From: Candidozyma auris
Lineage: Eukaryota; Ascomycota; Pichiomycetes; Serinales; Metschnikowiaceae
Assembly (NCBI RefSeq): GCF_003013715.1
Contig: NC_072817.1
Coordinates: 372,001 to 436,000, forward strand
Length of the DNA stretch: 64,000 nt
Direction: 5' to 3'
Position 1 is the first letter of the stretch; each line of letters starts with the position of its first letter. This document shows, in pieces, positions 34,514 through 45,039 of this stretch. The notes under the pieces were generated by a model, which made no database searches, had not been told where the DNA came from, and was given only the letters and a program-made list of their open reading frames with translations. The position numbers were made by a program, and so were the translations under genes.

Positions 34514-35644
34514 GACCTATAATGGGAAGAAGTTTGTTTAAGCTTAGAAAAAGTTGGGTAAGTCTTCGGAAACTGATATGGAAACTTGTGGATGTAGTAG
34601 GGTGGGTTTGTGTCCTGCACACAAGAAGACTCTACACCACCACGAGAAAAAAAAATAACGGCGTTGCGAAAAAAGAAATGCCCTTTTCCACGCGCAATGC
34701 ATAGAAGACGTCGTGGAAGGAGACGATCACGGAGTACACCAGCTTGCAAAAAAAACGAAGATCATGGCAACTCAAGAAGGTTGCAAGGTGCAAAGTAGGC
34801 CGAAACCCGTACACCGGTCGGTTGAATTTTAAAAAAATCCACCCCGACCCCGAAAAAACCCTTTCCTCTTCCCATTCCTTCTGTGGAGGCTGCATCATTC
34901 CACAGGCTCTAGGATGCGCACCCACGCATTTTACTATGGTTCTAATAAGAGAAGAGAGCCCCCTGCCAATTGCACCAAGAATTGGAATTTTCGCCTGAAC
35001 AAGTTTCTATTTGGATCTTTAGGCCCTGCTCTACGAATTAAAAAAAATTGCCTTCTTTTCTTCTCTTTTTCTTTTCAATTGTTTGTTTCTTTCGCCCTCA
35101 CCCTCCTCTGAGATATCTCTTCGCAGCAAAGCCCAGGGCGGGACAGCAGAAGCCGGGCAAAGGCAAAAAGAAACCCCTGCCTGAGGGCAAAAAGCCAAAG
35201 AGAATTTCTTATACATTTGGTCTTCAAAATGAAATGTGGACCGATTTTCCATTCAAAGCTTTCTTCATAATGAGATTTACACATTCTTCATTTTCTGTCT
35301 CTCTCGGCTCGGCTGGTAAGTGTAACCGACTATTGTTGGTTAAGAGTCACTGAACTTAGGCCACCTTGCCTTAGCGGCGAGCGTTTTCTGACGTTTTTTT
35401 CTGAGACTTTAATTAAAGATTAATTTGACATGCCGCTATCCGGCTGAACTTGCCTTCTCATAATTGGCTTTTTTCATTTTGATACGGCAACTGGGTCTGC
35501 GGCTGAACAGAGGGTTTCCGTGGTAGCTGACTGCTTTTGTGGTCAGAGTCAGGTTCTTGGCGGCATTAGCGAGACGTACCGATCAACTTTTCGGTGGTGC
35601 AGGCGACGCACAAATTGCGCTTTGATCACGCGAAGGGAATGCAC

Positions 35645-35654
35645 ATCACGTGAT
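35645..35654. promoter_or_regulatory. Cbf1-type palindrome ATCACGTGAT
   Basis: Symmetric match to RTCACRTG on both strands, about 160 bp before the ATG at 35813. Confidence 0.6.
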
Positions 35655-35698
35655 ATACGATCATCCACACCTGCTCACGTTGTTTCAATGTCACGCGT

Positions 35699-35708
35699 GT
35701 CACATGAC
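35699..35708. promoter_or_regulatory. Cbf1-type site GTCACATGAC
   Basis: Exact RTCACRTG match, about 105 bp before the ATG at 35813. Confidence 0.55.
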
Positions 35709-35711
35709 ACG

Positions 35712-35719
35712 GCACGTGC
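35712..35719. promoter_or_regulatory. E-box GCACGTGC
   Basis: Palindromic CACGTG core only four bases after the previous site, 94 bp before the ATG. The flanks are G/C, so it may prefer another bHLH factor. Confidence 0.45.
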
Positions 35720-35812
35720 TCAATTCTTCCCCATGCTCGCCCTCCCTTATCGCATTTCCCCTGATCCAGATAACCCCTACCACTGCTATCCTTTCAAATC
35801 ACCTCCTGACGT

Positions 35813-38800
35813 ATGCTAAAGCATCCACTTCGAGCTAGAATTCGTGTTTTGCGTTCACGCCACTTTAGATCGTCTCCACCGTGGGCATCTACCATTTTGT
35901 GGCGCCGCAAGGTGCTCCCTTACTTTTGCTACCCAACATCTCCGAACCACGGATATGCTACCTTCTCCAGCGACACCGATGAGTACGAGATCGATTTGAT
36001 CACGTTGAGGAGAAAATCGCAATCCGACAACTCTGACGTGGCTCCTTTCTCCACTGTTTTGGATCCAAACGGCCCAATCAATGGCAAGTATGACCCTGAG
36101 GTGGTTGATAAGGTTCTCAGAGATAGCACTGGAAGCGAAGGCAACAATGTTGATGCAAACGTGACTCCCGCCACAAAGGAGTTTGTGGACCGCTATCATA
36201 GGGAATTGAATCTTCTTGACGAGTTTATCCGTCTTTCGTACGCCAATACAATTCCTGATATCTCCAGACTCACCCCGGTGGAGGTATCAAACGTGCTATA
36301 CATATTCAGAGGATTGTATAAAAAGGGCAATCTTGAGCTCACTGACGGTGCAGACTTGAGGGCCTTAGATGATATGGTGGACTCGTTTTTAACGTTGCTC
36401 TCGGAAGCGGCTCCCACATCCAGAAGCTTATCTACGTCTGTGCAGATGCTCTTGGACCAGAAGGCCAAGAAGCCATTTGATGTAGACGTGCTTAGTTCCG
36501 GAATCGGCAACTTTTTGCCTGAGTTGCGTGTTTTGACAAGAGAGTACGACTTCAATACTCTTGGCCTGGTGATGCCTATTGTGGAGAAGATTTCGGTATT
36601 GGTAACTGAATTTTCTCGTTTTTTGTCCGTAAATGGCGCTGCCCACAACTATGATGCTGATTTCTTTAAGGTTTTGATTTATGTTCTGCGCTACAAGCAC
36701 TTGAAGCAAGCCTTGCTTGATCACAGTGATATATCCCCCAAGGCGCTCTTGGCAATTGCCGAAAACCCCAGCAGTGCTGAAATTCAAGACAAGATTAAAG
36801 CGGCGACCGGTGAGCCACAAAAGTTGATTGATTTGATCAGCAACTCGAGCAAGACCATCCTGAATGTGATTTTTAGTAATTTGGGGTTTAAAGATGCCGA
36901 TGCAACATTTGCTGCCGTTTCTGCGGAGACCGAGAAGGATATTTATTCTGAGAAGGAGAGACACCTTCTCGAGAGCTTTATCGAAACCTATTTGCCGTTG
37001 GTTTGTGGAGGCGTGCTCGCCATTGATGCTTTCAAGGATTCCAGCTTCAGCAATGCTCTTGTTCGTTTCGATAACAAGACCATCACGCCTTATGTGGTGC
37101 TGCCAAATTTTTTTGATAATTTTGAGTTTTCTTTGGCATCGCTTTTGGGTATCACGTCTCGTTTCCATGTTATTCGTGCCATTGCACCAAGCTTTAACGA
37201 TGAACTCGCCGAGCGCTCTTTAGATGATTTGACTGAAGCAATTGACAAGCTCGCAGAGAAGTCAAGTCCGTTGATCTTACACGATGCTGCAAAGGTACAT
37301 GAAGCACTTAACCATTTTCAGAGACACTCTACCCGCGGGTTTTCCATCTTTGACAAGTTATTGCGGAATCAGCACTGGGTAACCGCTTGGGAACGTCATA
37401 ATATGATTGCCGGTAAGTCATCTGAGGATACCTTCGAAATTGTTGATCTCACCAATGAGGCAGAGGCTTTGAAGGAAGCCGAACCGAAGACTGTTAGTGC
37501 CGAAGTCATACAAATCGACGGTAAGTCCCTAAGCGATTTTAAAGAAGAACTCTTTGAATTTAGAAAGCATGACTTGAGAAATTTCAATTTTGCCGACATC
37601 AGCTTCGTCAACCTCTTGAGGTATATGAACACTGCTATTGCTAATGCAACTTCAGGAAATGAAAGTTCAAATGGATCTGCTATCACTTTAAAGAATTCAG
37701 GGTCATTTGGTCAGCTTAAAGAGCTTTTGGCAGCAAACTTGGAGCCCAACTATAGTAAAACGAAATTTCTCGACGATCTTGTGGCCAATGAGTATGCCCC
37801 TAAGATGGCTTACCAACAAATTCCCGAAGAGCTCAAGATCCATAGCTTCGTCAAGGAACTTGAAATTTTGAGGAATGATGAGCTCAAGAAATCATTTAAG
37901 GATTCTTCTCCCAAGGAGATTGTTGCACTAGTTGACCGCAGATGCACTGAATTTTCACAAGGTTTAGAGAACCTGAACCCCACATCAAGGATGTGCAAGG
38001 CTAACTGGGCTGTGTTCATGAAGATGGGCGGTCGTTTGAAGAGACTCTTTTCTATTAATGGTGGTAACACAGAGATCTTGGATGCCGTAATCAACTCGCA
38101 GTCTGCTTTAGATAAGCTCGAAGCAAAGCTTGCTAAGAAAAAGGCCGAGGTTACTGCGCAAAGCGATGTACAAGCTTCGGAAAACGTTAGTAAGTCTTTG
38201 TACGCTCCTGGCCCGTACGTACAAATCCCAGAGAAGTTGGGCTTGCATGATTTTGTTGAGCAACTTGCCATCTTTAGAGATGAGCTTCAGAAGCCTTACA
38301 AGGATGCTAGTCCCACAGAAGTGCTTGATTTAATGGAGAAAAGAACCAAAGAGATATACAATGATGGAAATTCGAACCCCACTCTGAGAATGAACAAGGA
38401 TAATATGGTATCTTTCATCAAGCTTCATGCCAAACTCAAGAAACTTTTGGCTTGGAACGGTGGTAACACTGCAATTTTGGATACTCTTATTTACTCCCAG
38501 AAGGTGTTCGACAAATTTGAAGCTAAGATCTCATCAAAGTCCGAAGAATCTCAAGCGACAGAGCAAGAGCAAACTCCATACAGACAAATCCCAGATGATG
38601 TATTGCTCGAGGAGTTTGCCAACGAGCTTGAGGAATTAAAGGTTGCGCTTGGCTCTAACTTTGGCGACAAGACAGCATACCAGATTTATAAAGAATTGGA
38701 TAGGATGATCAACAATGAAGAGGATTTCGATAAGAAGCTCATCTTGCAAAAGCTTCAGAGAAACATAAGAATGCTTTTGAAGCACAATGGGAACCTGACA

Positions 38801-39856
38801 TTCGCGTTGGACACTGTATTGATCAGCCGTAAGGTCTTTGACAAGATGGATGGCAAATTGTCTGCAAAGGAGGCCTCCAATAACAAATTTATCATGAGTG
38901 ACTTCCTTGAGAAGAATCCTTCCAGGCAGAAGAAGAAGCAACTCAAGTACAATGACGCCAGCGAAGTATTGGCGCTTTTGAATAACAATTCTACGCACGC
39001 TGATGTTGAGCTAGAAAAGATCAGAGCGGAAGCGTCTATTCAAGATGCATTGGCATCCGCCATGAGCCAGGAGGAAGCATACTTGAAAGAGGAAAATCCC
39101 GAAGAATACGCAGCTATCAATAGTTTGACTGCTCAGAAGATCAGGGATTCATACAATAAGAACGCAGATACTAAGGCTGCTTCTGTGGATAAGGACTCGC
39201 TAGAGGAATTTTTGAAGTCTGCTAAGAAGGACAAAGAGAGCAGCGAAGCAGAAAAATTCCGTGCTGAACAAGCTTATGAATGGAGCAAGAGCATGTGTAA
39301 GAGTAACCGGACATTAGAAGGGAAGAACTTCTTCAATCCGATGAAGAGTGGCAAGGGATTAACGCACGAATTCCTTGTATTGACTTCAAACGGTGAAACT
39401 ATCTATTCAAAAGAGAACCCTCTTGGCCCCGATCACGTAAATGAGGACATGGTGACAGTGTTAGAGCGGGTCTCACCTGAAGTCCTCAGCAAGGTGTCGA
39501 AGCAAATCAACAAACTTCAGAGGAAAAACTGGAGCGTCATTGGAGGTGGCGACAAGGATCGTTTAGTTGTTGTAAGCAGACCCGTGGCGGCAAGAGGGTT
39601 CAAGGTGTGGAGGATATTGAGAACACTATTCACCACCACAGGCATGGTGTTTGTTGTGATGTTAGGGCTCCACGTTTGGTTGGACGATGTCGAAGAGGGC
39701 AACGCACCCGAGTTGGCGTATCCGCCTAGCGAGAATCTCGCCGTGATGGAGCAGGCTGACGTTGACGAGTTCGAGGAGCAACACGAGATTAAGGAGTCAT
39801 ACGAGCCTGGTGTCACCACGAAATCTCTCTGGCAGAGATTGTTCTGGAGCCGCTAA
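35813..39856 (+). CDS. Large mitochondrial membrane protein with four degenerate repeats, unrecognised
   Basis: 1347 residues, no intron. The first 50 residues are rich in Arg, Ser and aromatics with almost no acid, a strong mitochondrial presequence. An all-helical region follows. Residues about 565-1030 hold four degenerate repeats of 100-135 residues starting near 565, 667, 802 and 923. Each begins with a QI(P/D)-type motif, then an F-x-x-E-L segment, a basic KL-x-x-LL segment and, in the last three, NGGN-like and (S/A)xx(V/A)(F/L)DKxxxK ends. A charged coiled region (about 1030-1160) and a compact domain (HEFLVLTSNGETIYS, about 1190-1255) lead to one transmembrane helix at about 1268-1290 and an acidic tail. 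Most probably it is anchored in the inner membrane. I do not recognise a named family. Three Cbf1/E-box sites precede it. Confidence 0.88.
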   Translation: MLKHPLRARIRVLRSRHFRSSPPWASTILWRRKVLPYFCYPTSPNHGYATFSSDTDEYEIDLITLRRKSQSDNSDVAPFSTVLDPNGPINGKYDPEVVDKVLRDSTGSEGNNVDANVTPATKEFVDRYHRELNLLDEFIRLSYANTIPDISRLTPVEVSNVLYIFRGLYKKGNLELTDGADLRALDDMVDSFLTLLSEAAPTSRSLSTSVQMLLDQKAKKPFDVDVLSSGIGNFLPELRVLTREYDFNTLGLVMPIVEKISVLVTEFSRFLSVNGAAHNYDADFFKVLIYVLRYKHLKQALLDHSDISPKALLAIAENPSSAEIQDKIKAATGEPQKLIDLISNSSKTILNVIFSNLGFKDADATFAAVSAETEKDIYSEKERHLLESFIETYLPLVCGGVLAIDAFKDSSFSNALVRFDNKTITPYVVLPNFFDNFEFSLASLLGITSRFHVIRAIAPSFNDELAERSLDDLTEAIDKLAEKSSPLILHDAAKVHEALNHFQRHSTRGFSIFDKLLRNQHWVTAWERHNMIAGKSSEDTFEIVDLTNEAEALKEAEPKTVSAEVIQIDGKSLSDFKEELFEFRKHDLRNFNFADISFVNLLRYMNTAIANATSGNESSNGSAITLKNSGSFGQLKELLAANLEPNYSKTKFLDDLVANEYAPKMAYQQIPEELKIHSFVKELEILRNDELKKSFKDSSPKEIVALVDRRCTEFSQGLENLNPTSRMCKANWAVFMKMGGRLKRLFSINGGNTEILDAVINSQSALDKLEAKLAKKKAEVTAQSDVQASENVSKSLYAPGPYVQIPEKLGLHDFVEQLAIFRDELQKPYKDASPTEVLDLMEKRTKEIYNDGNSNPTLRMNKDNMVSFIKLHAKLKKLLAWNGGNTAILDTLIYSQKVFDKFEAKISSKSEESQATEQEQTPYRQIPDDVLLEEFANELEELKVALGSNFGDKTAYQIYKELDRMINNEEDFDKKLILQKLQRNIRMLLKHNGNLTFALDTVLISRKVFDKMDGKLSAKEASNNKFIMSDFLEKNPSRQKKKQLKYNDASEVLALLNNNSTHADVELEKIRAEASIQDALASAMSQEEAYLKEENPEEYAAINSLTAQKIRDSYNKNADTKAASVDKDSLEEFLKSAKKDKESSEAEKFRAEQAYEWSKSMCKSNRTLEGKNFFNPMKSGKGLTHEFLVLTSNGETIYSKENPLGPDHVNEDMVTVLERVSPEVLSKVSKQINKLQRKNWSVIGGGDKDRLVVVSRPVAARGFKVWRILRTLFTTTGMVFVVMLGLHVWLDDVEEGNAPELAYPPSENLAVMEQADVDEFEEQHEIKESYEPGVTTKSLWQRLFWSR

Positions 39857-39900
39857 AGCAATGCACCACCGTTGTATAGATCACCAATTGATTTAGTAAA

Positions 39901-40431
39901 CTAAGACATATCAGTTTCAGTTTGAGGAACCGCCAGTGGGTTCTTGTGGACCGTAGTGAACTTCCAAGCAGTACTGGCGCCAACGTTGCCGTTCCAGTTT
40001 CTCACGTTGATAACCGTGTCTTTATCTCTCAAGTCCGGGGTTCTGATGCCCGTCTCAAACACATGCTCATCGTGTGCTCTCTTCTCCTTCAAGAGCTGCT
40101 GTTTACTCGTGAGGGGTCTTCCAGGTCTCCTGTTCCTGTCGATCTCCTTGAGCTCTTCATCATCACGACACACCCAAAGTGTCACAATTTCCCTCATATC
40201 TTCCATAGTGAACGTCTCCTCTTGCCTATTCTGTATGCTCTCCTGGATGTGCAAGTAGAAAAGTAACTCGTGATTCTTCTGCTCCATGTGTCTCTGTTTC
40301 TTTGCCCGGATCTTGGCCTCTCTCTCTGTGGCCCTACTGAGCTGCTTGAACTTTCTGCCCTTAGCGTGAAGAGTGGCACTGGAGCCAGCAATCTTTTTGG
40401 ATACCTTCGTTAGAGACTTTGCAAGCGGCAT
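39901..40431 (-). CDS. TMA16: Ribosome-assembly factor Tma16
   Basis: 176 residues (yeast Tma16, YOR252W, has 178). Conserved features run the full length: MPLAKSLTKVSKKI, LHAKGRKFKQLSRATEREAKI, a charged helical centre with FTMEDM and RDDEEL, NRRPGRPLTSKQ and the C-terminal LRDKDTVINVRNWNG. Tma16 binds nuclear pre-60S particles. It converges with the 1347-residue gene, with stops 44 bp apart, and is divergent from CAF20. Confidence 0.93.
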   Translation of the reverse strand: MPLAKSLTKVSKKIAGSSATLHAKGRKFKQLSRATEREAKIRAKKQRHMEQKNHELLFYLHIQESIQNRQEETFTMEDMREIVTLWVCRDDEELKEIDRNRRPGRPLTSKQQLLKEKRAHDEHVFETGIRTPDLRDKDTVINVRNWNGNVGASTAWKFTTVHKNPLAVPQTETDMS

Positions 40432-41426
40432 GGGGGAAGAAGCAGTGGTGATGGAGGACTAGAAAATGCAGGCCGTGAGATGAGATGCGATGGGGTCGTC
40501 AATGGTAACAAGTAGCTCCAAGAAATGAGATTTGGTACAATCAAATCTGAAATACGTATGTGGTTTCAGTGCCTATGCATTCAGTCTGGTGATTCTTCCA
40601 TTCTTTTATTGATAGGCAGCTGATGTTGTATCCAAAATTTCGTATCACTCAACCACTCTCATTTGGATGAATATTCTGGTGATACTCGCCTTTTTGATGT
40701 GGGGAGTTCCCATGGCTATCACCATAGTTAGTTTCTGTATCAGCAAAATCCTATTGATAATCTTTAATTTGAGATATTCAGTACATCGCAAGTTATTTGG
40801 CGTTGTCTGTATCGAAAGAAAGTGCCGCTCCACACTACTCACAATATTGCATTCCATCCACATTGAAGTCAACTGAATTCCTTATGAACGACTGTTGAAA
40901 GAAGCAAAAGACCTGAACTATACTTCCCTCGGTCGTGAACCATGTTCAGTGAACCCAAGGATAATTCACACTTTGAATATAAAGATGCGTTTCGCAGCCA
41001 TTACTGGGAAAACATAGAATTTACTCCTGTCATCTCTCGCCAATTGCACATTCACGGCGAGCGGGAATTGACTGATTCTCCAAGAACACTATCAATCACA
41101 TAATCATCTACTTCAGTACTGCTTTATCCTCACAACTCCATATGTGCCTCAACCCTCTCATATGTCTCCCTTCTCTTTGCTCACACGAGCACTATACCGT
41201 TGAAACACAGCTACAACACACAAGCACAGGAGGCCCCCCGATCAATACCCCTGTCTTAACCTAGGCTGCTTATTTGCTTCTCTATCAGAAACTTTCTTCA
41301 AAACGACACATTTTGCCCTTCTTCCTTCCATGCTCCACCCATTTTACTACCTATCCTTCCTACACCCGCGACAAAAATTTTATCTAAACTCACAACTCAC
41401 TTCAATTCCTCCCTTTCCCTATCGAC
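40432..41426. other. Divergent promoter region TMA16 / CAF20
   Basis: About 1 kb. It contains a recurrent element (40990-41001) and a C/T-rich leader before CAF20. A 69-codon ATG frame at 40667-40876 encodes a hydrophobic peptide but has no other support. Confidence 0.5.
40988..41001 (-). promoter_or_regulatory. Recurrent element, minus-strand ATGGCTGCGAAACG
   Basis: Consensus match apart from a C at the penultimate base, about 430 bp before CAF20 and 560 bp before TMA16. Confidence 0.38.
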
Positions 41427-41921
41427 ATGGTCAAATACTCCGAGGAACAATTGCTTGAAGCTAAAGAGCTCGCATACACGCCCAAGCCAGAGATTTTGGA
41501 AGCGTTCAACGAGTTGGTGGAGCTGGTGAGAGAGCACATCGCCAACGAGAAGAGAGCCAGACAAACCAACGGTGACACCTACATTGACGAAAGAGGCAAC
41601 GAGAGATCGTACAACCACTTGAACAGAAGACGGTTGCTGAGACTGGGCCAGAACAAGCCCAATTTGCGTAAGAAGGCTGCCGAGATTGTCGATGAGGACG
41701 GATGGGCTACGTTGACCAAGCCTAAGAAATCCTTTAGTGGAGAAGAGGGGACTGATGAAAGAGAGAAATTCAGAGACTCGTTGAAGGACACTGCCGTGAA
41801 GGTGAAACCCAACAACAAGAATTTGGGCTCTTCCAAGGCAGTTGATCCAAGAGAAACCATTGTCGACAAACACACTAATACTTTCAACGCTTTCGAGGCG
41901 CTTGGGGACGATGACGAGTAA
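41427..41921 (+). CDS. CAF20: eIF4E-binding translational repressor Caf20 (p20)
   Basis: 164 residues (yeast Caf20 has 161). The eIF4E-binding motif YxxxxLL is at residues 4-10 (YSEEQLL). The basic centre, DGWATL (about 92-97), VKVKPNNKNLGSS and a final FNAFEALGDDDE box are the other conserved blocks of the family. Caf20 competes with eIF4G for the cap-binding protein and represses a subset of mRNAs. It converges with EFR3, with stops 142 bp apart. Confidence 0.92.
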   Translation: MVKYSEEQLLEAKELAYTPKPEILEAFNELVELVREHIANEKRARQTNGDTYIDERGNERSYNHLNRRRLLRLGQNKPNLRKKAAEIVDEDGWATLTKPKKSFSGEEGTDEREKFRDSLKDTAVKVKPNNKNLGSSKAVDPRETIVDKHTNTFNAFEALGDDDE

Positions 41922-42063
41922 GTACATATGATGCTCATGAACAGTTGAACTATATAAATACATGTAGTGGAAATTGCGGGGTAGAGTGTCTCCCCGTAGT
42001 CTCTAAAACAAACGATTGAATGACGAACTTTTGATCATAATCGATTCTCTAATCCATATTCTC

Positions 42064-44685
42064 TCAGACAACAATATCATTGTCCTCTTCGGTTGAAAGC
42101 GACCGGAGGATCGTATTCATATCCTTCGATGCGCTATGCTTGTTAAGTACTGATCTGGGTGTACTACTGTCTTGTTGGAACAGAAACCGAGCGTCTGGAA
42201 CTTGCCCAGAGACAGTGTTCTTGAGTTCAGAAACTTTCGGAAGCAACGAATATCTGTAGTTCGTCTGCTGCAAATTGTACAGATTATTTGAATTGAGCGA
42301 TGTCTGTGTGTCAACGGTGCCATTTATCTTGGTTGGACTCTGGGCAAGGCCAGAATGGATGGACGAGATATCATTGGCAGACCCAAGCCCGTGGGCATGG
42401 CCGTTGGTATTGGTGGCACTGCTACCATGTCTGTCACGAGAATCTTGAAAGTGGTCTGAGTTGTTGTCAGTCTTGGCCAACTTATTATCACGCCCATCAT
42501 GAGAATGGTGGATTTGGCTCAAGTCAAGTGATACCGACTTTTGTGGATTGATGTATTCGCTTAATGGTGTAGTCTCAAAGAAATCATAAATCATTTGTTG
42601 ACTGACTCTGTTCGTCAAGCTTCCCAGAATAGAATCATCAGAGACGCTAGCTCTCCTTTCATCCAAATCCTGAGTGATTGCCTCCCACAACGTCAGCTTG
42701 GTGATGTCACGTTTCAACTGAGTGGCATACTTCTCATTGAGGACTTCCACCAGGGACTTCAACAACAGGTACGCAAACTTGTCCTTCTCTATCTCAACAG
42801 GAGATGCAGCACCTCCAAGGAGCTGCCAGTGCAGAAACATGGGGATGAAATTGTGCACAAAGTTGATCCCAGTGACAGAAAGCAAAGTTTGTAAAGTCTT
42901 CAAGAGCGACTTGGTCACAGATGGACTACTTGGGGCCGAAAGGTACTCGTTCGAATGAACAAGTATGTTGTTAAGGAAGTTCTGTGGGTGACTGATGTAC
43001 TCGTTGTAATCTGGAGTAAGGAAACGCTCGGGACCTTCTGTCAGGACATTTTCCTCAGTGTAACCGGCCTTTGGAGAAGATGCTCTAGGAGAGTCTTTAG
43101 CACCCTCCTTCAAGAATTCAATCTTCAAAAACTCACTGAACACCTGCAAGAACTTCGATTCAAGAGAGGATTTTTGTTCAGCAGATGCCTCCAGGGCAAA
43201 ATCTTCGTAGCTTTTCTCCAATGTGAGCAATTGCAAACCTAAGTCCCAGTTCTCCAATGTTGCTTCATTTCTCGTGATGGAACTAGACTTGCGAGTCAAC
43301 AAGTTCATCACCTTGGAGATGTTGTCGAGCAAGACAGCAACCAAATCGTGAACTCTGTTGATTTTGCTGGACTCAACGTGGAGCATGACAGAGTCAACTT
43401 GCATGAGGATGCCCTCGATAGAGTCTTGCACCTGATCGTAGTAGTAAATGTGACTAGAAAGGTTGCACACACACTCACTGTAGATCTTGCTCAACTGCTT
43501 CACCTGGTCAGACGACAAGTAGTCTGCCAACAGTAAGTACAAGTTTGTTTGCAAAGTGAGCAACTGCTGAATCACATCGGAAATGGAAAGCCCGATCATG
43601 TTGAAGTTGGAAGAAACGAGACCAAGTACCGACTTGGCGGTGTGCACCAACACGTTATAGTTCTTAGTGTTGGAGTCAGTCTTCTCGGACAATGCACTCA
43701 AACGATGCAAGAGTGTCAGCAAGGCAATGAAACGCAACTGAACTGGGATCCACGACGCACACATCTCCAAGAAAGTGGTGCCCCAGTCGTCTACCTCGGT
43801 TTGCGAGGAGTTCTTGAAGTTGAACTCCACCACGGTATTTGTAGCCTCCGAGATCTGCGTGGACAACGACGTGTTGAAAAGCACTCTCAAGCCAGCCAAG
43901 GCCTCCTCGTTGAGATCTTCATCGGAAACAGAGTCACTTTCCAAGCGCTCCTCGATGGCCTTCGCCTGCTGGGCCGTTCTTGCTGTCACGACTCTGTTCA
44001 AGATGTGGAACTTCTCGTCACCATCCACGTTCAAGTTGCTGTTCAAGCGAGTCAACAAGTTCGACTGCGACGAGTTCAGGAGCACCGTCTGCGCCAACAA
44101 AGGAACACACAACGAAATGAACTTCTGGGACAAGCGGGAGTTGAAGCCCAAGCAGTTGAACACGTGTTTGGACGTAGAGAGCGCCACGAGTCGCCACTCC
44201 AGCTTATTGGTGGGGGAGCCGTTCAGCTGCGAGACCCCCGTGTTGATGAAGTGTTCGGTGAACTGGGTGAAGCTCTCCACGAACAGCTTGTCACCTGTAA
44301 ACAAGCCGCCGTCCAACTTGCTGCACAACACGCCATAGGTCGACACGAGCGACTTGCAAAGAGGTAACTCCTTGACGGAGAGAATGGAGGACAAAATCGA
44401 CACCACCTGGGCAGCAAAAGCGTTCAAGTTATCGTTACATTTCTCAATTAACGCCAGGATGATCCCCAAGGTGACCTGAAGATTGCCAGTTTTGCCGCCT
44501 TTGACGTCTCTTTTCGTCTTGGCCGCCAAAAAGTCCACCACCTTGACCAACTTGATTCTTCTTGTCAGCGCATAGTAGAGGAGGTAGCTGAGCTCCAGCG
44601 GGTTGGGTTTCTTGTCGGGGATTTTGCCCGGCGGGTAGCACTGCAAAATGAGTTTCTGGTGCTTGTGCTGCGGTACAATACGCAT
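42064..44685 (-). CDS. EFR3: PI4-kinase membrane anchor Efr3
   Basis: 873 residues (yeast Efr3 has 782). The N-terminus HKHQKLILQCYPPGKIPDKKPN followed by ELSYLLYYALTRRIKLVKV is the conserved basic membrane-binding start of the fungal family. The following 650 residues are helical-repeat sequence, and the last 170 are Ser/Asn/His-rich and probably disordered. Efr3 brings Stt4-Ypp1 to PIK patches at the plasma membrane to make PI4P. The first ATG is used. Another ATG in a different frame at 44956 could give an upstream overlapping frame. Confidence 0.93.
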   Translation of the reverse strand: MRIVPQHKHQKLILQCYPPGKIPDKKPNPLELSYLLYYALTRRIKLVKVVDFLAAKTKRDVKGGKTGNLQVTLGIILALIEKCNDNLNAFAAQVVSILSSILSVKELPLCKSLVSTYGVLCSKLDGGLFTGDKLFVESFTQFTEHFINTGVSQLNGSPTNKLEWRLVALSTSKHVFNCLGFNSRLSQKFISLCVPLLAQTVLLNSSQSNLLTRLNSNLNVDGDEKFHILNRVVTARTAQQAKAIEERLESDSVSDEDLNEEALAGLRVLFNTSLSTQISEATNTVVEFNFKNSSQTEVDDWGTTFLEMCASWIPVQLRFIALLTLLHRLSALSEKTDSNTKNYNVLVHTAKSVLGLVSSNFNMIGLSISDVIQQLLTLQTNLYLLLADYLSSDQVKQLSKIYSECVCNLSSHIYYYDQVQDSIEGILMQVDSVMLHVESSKINRVHDLVAVLLDNISKVMNLLTRKSSSITRNEATLENWDLGLQLLTLEKSYEDFALEASAEQKSSLESKFLQVFSEFLKIEFLKEGAKDSPRASSPKAGYTEENVLTEGPERFLTPDYNEYISHPQNFLNNILVHSNEYLSAPSSPSVTKSLLKTLQTLLSVTGINFVHNFIPMFLHWQLLGGAASPVEIEKDKFAYLLLKSLVEVLNEKYATQLKRDITKLTLWEAITQDLDERRASVSDDSILGSLTNRVSQQMIYDFFETTPLSEYINPQKSVSLDLSQIHHSHDGRDNKLAKTDNNSDHFQDSRDRHGSSATNTNGHAHGLGSANDISSIHSGLAQSPTKINGTVDTQTSLNSNNLYNLQQTNYRYSLLPKVSELKNTVSGQVPDARFLFQQDSSTPRSVLNKHSASKDMNTILRSLSTEEDNDIVV

Positions 44686-45027
44686 GCCGGTGGAAGGAAT
44701 TTGGGTTTTTGATGAAAGTTAGCGATTTCGAGATGTCACCACGGCAGGAACCCCAGTTTTTATTGATGCCCAGGTATGAGAGTCGGGTAGAGCCCCGGCC
44801 TGCACGCAGCGCGACCTCACCTCCAGGTGAGTCTCTCACATGTCTTGCGAGAAGCACCAGATTGGGGAAAAAGGCAGTCTGGCGCCGGGAGGGGAGACAA
44901 AGAAGCACCCTCCAGGGAGAGGGAGACGAGATAATGACAGAGGTTGACGAAGCCATTATGAAGAGACAGTTTCGTGAATTATAATATGTGTTTTGAGTTT
45001 TTTTTTGTTTTGTGGTTAGTCGTGGTG

Positions 45028-45039
45028 TTTTGCAGCCAG
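45028..45039 (-). promoter_or_regulatory. Recurrent element, minus-strand CTGGCTGCAAAA
   Basis: Core match about 345 bp upstream of EFR3 and in the same orientation as that gene. Confidence 0.33.

Larger units (their letters stand above)
34514..35812. other. Divergent promoter region: RGS gene / 1347-residue mitochondrial protein gene
   Basis: 1.3 kb. The right end carries three E-box sites. The centre has a T-rich stretch near 35045-35095. Short frames on both strands overlap each other and were not accepted. Confidence 0.5.

Noticed and set aside
40667..40876. 69-codon ATG frame for a hydrophobic peptide
   Set aside because: Overlaps a frame of similar length on the other strand, and nothing beyond hydrophobicity supports it.
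44712..44984. 90-codon plus-strand frame divergent from EFR3
   Set aside because: Starts only 27 bp from the EFR3 ATG and overlaps a 170-codon minus-strand frame that reads into EFR3 out of phase. One of these may be an upstream ORF, but there is no evidence for a gene.
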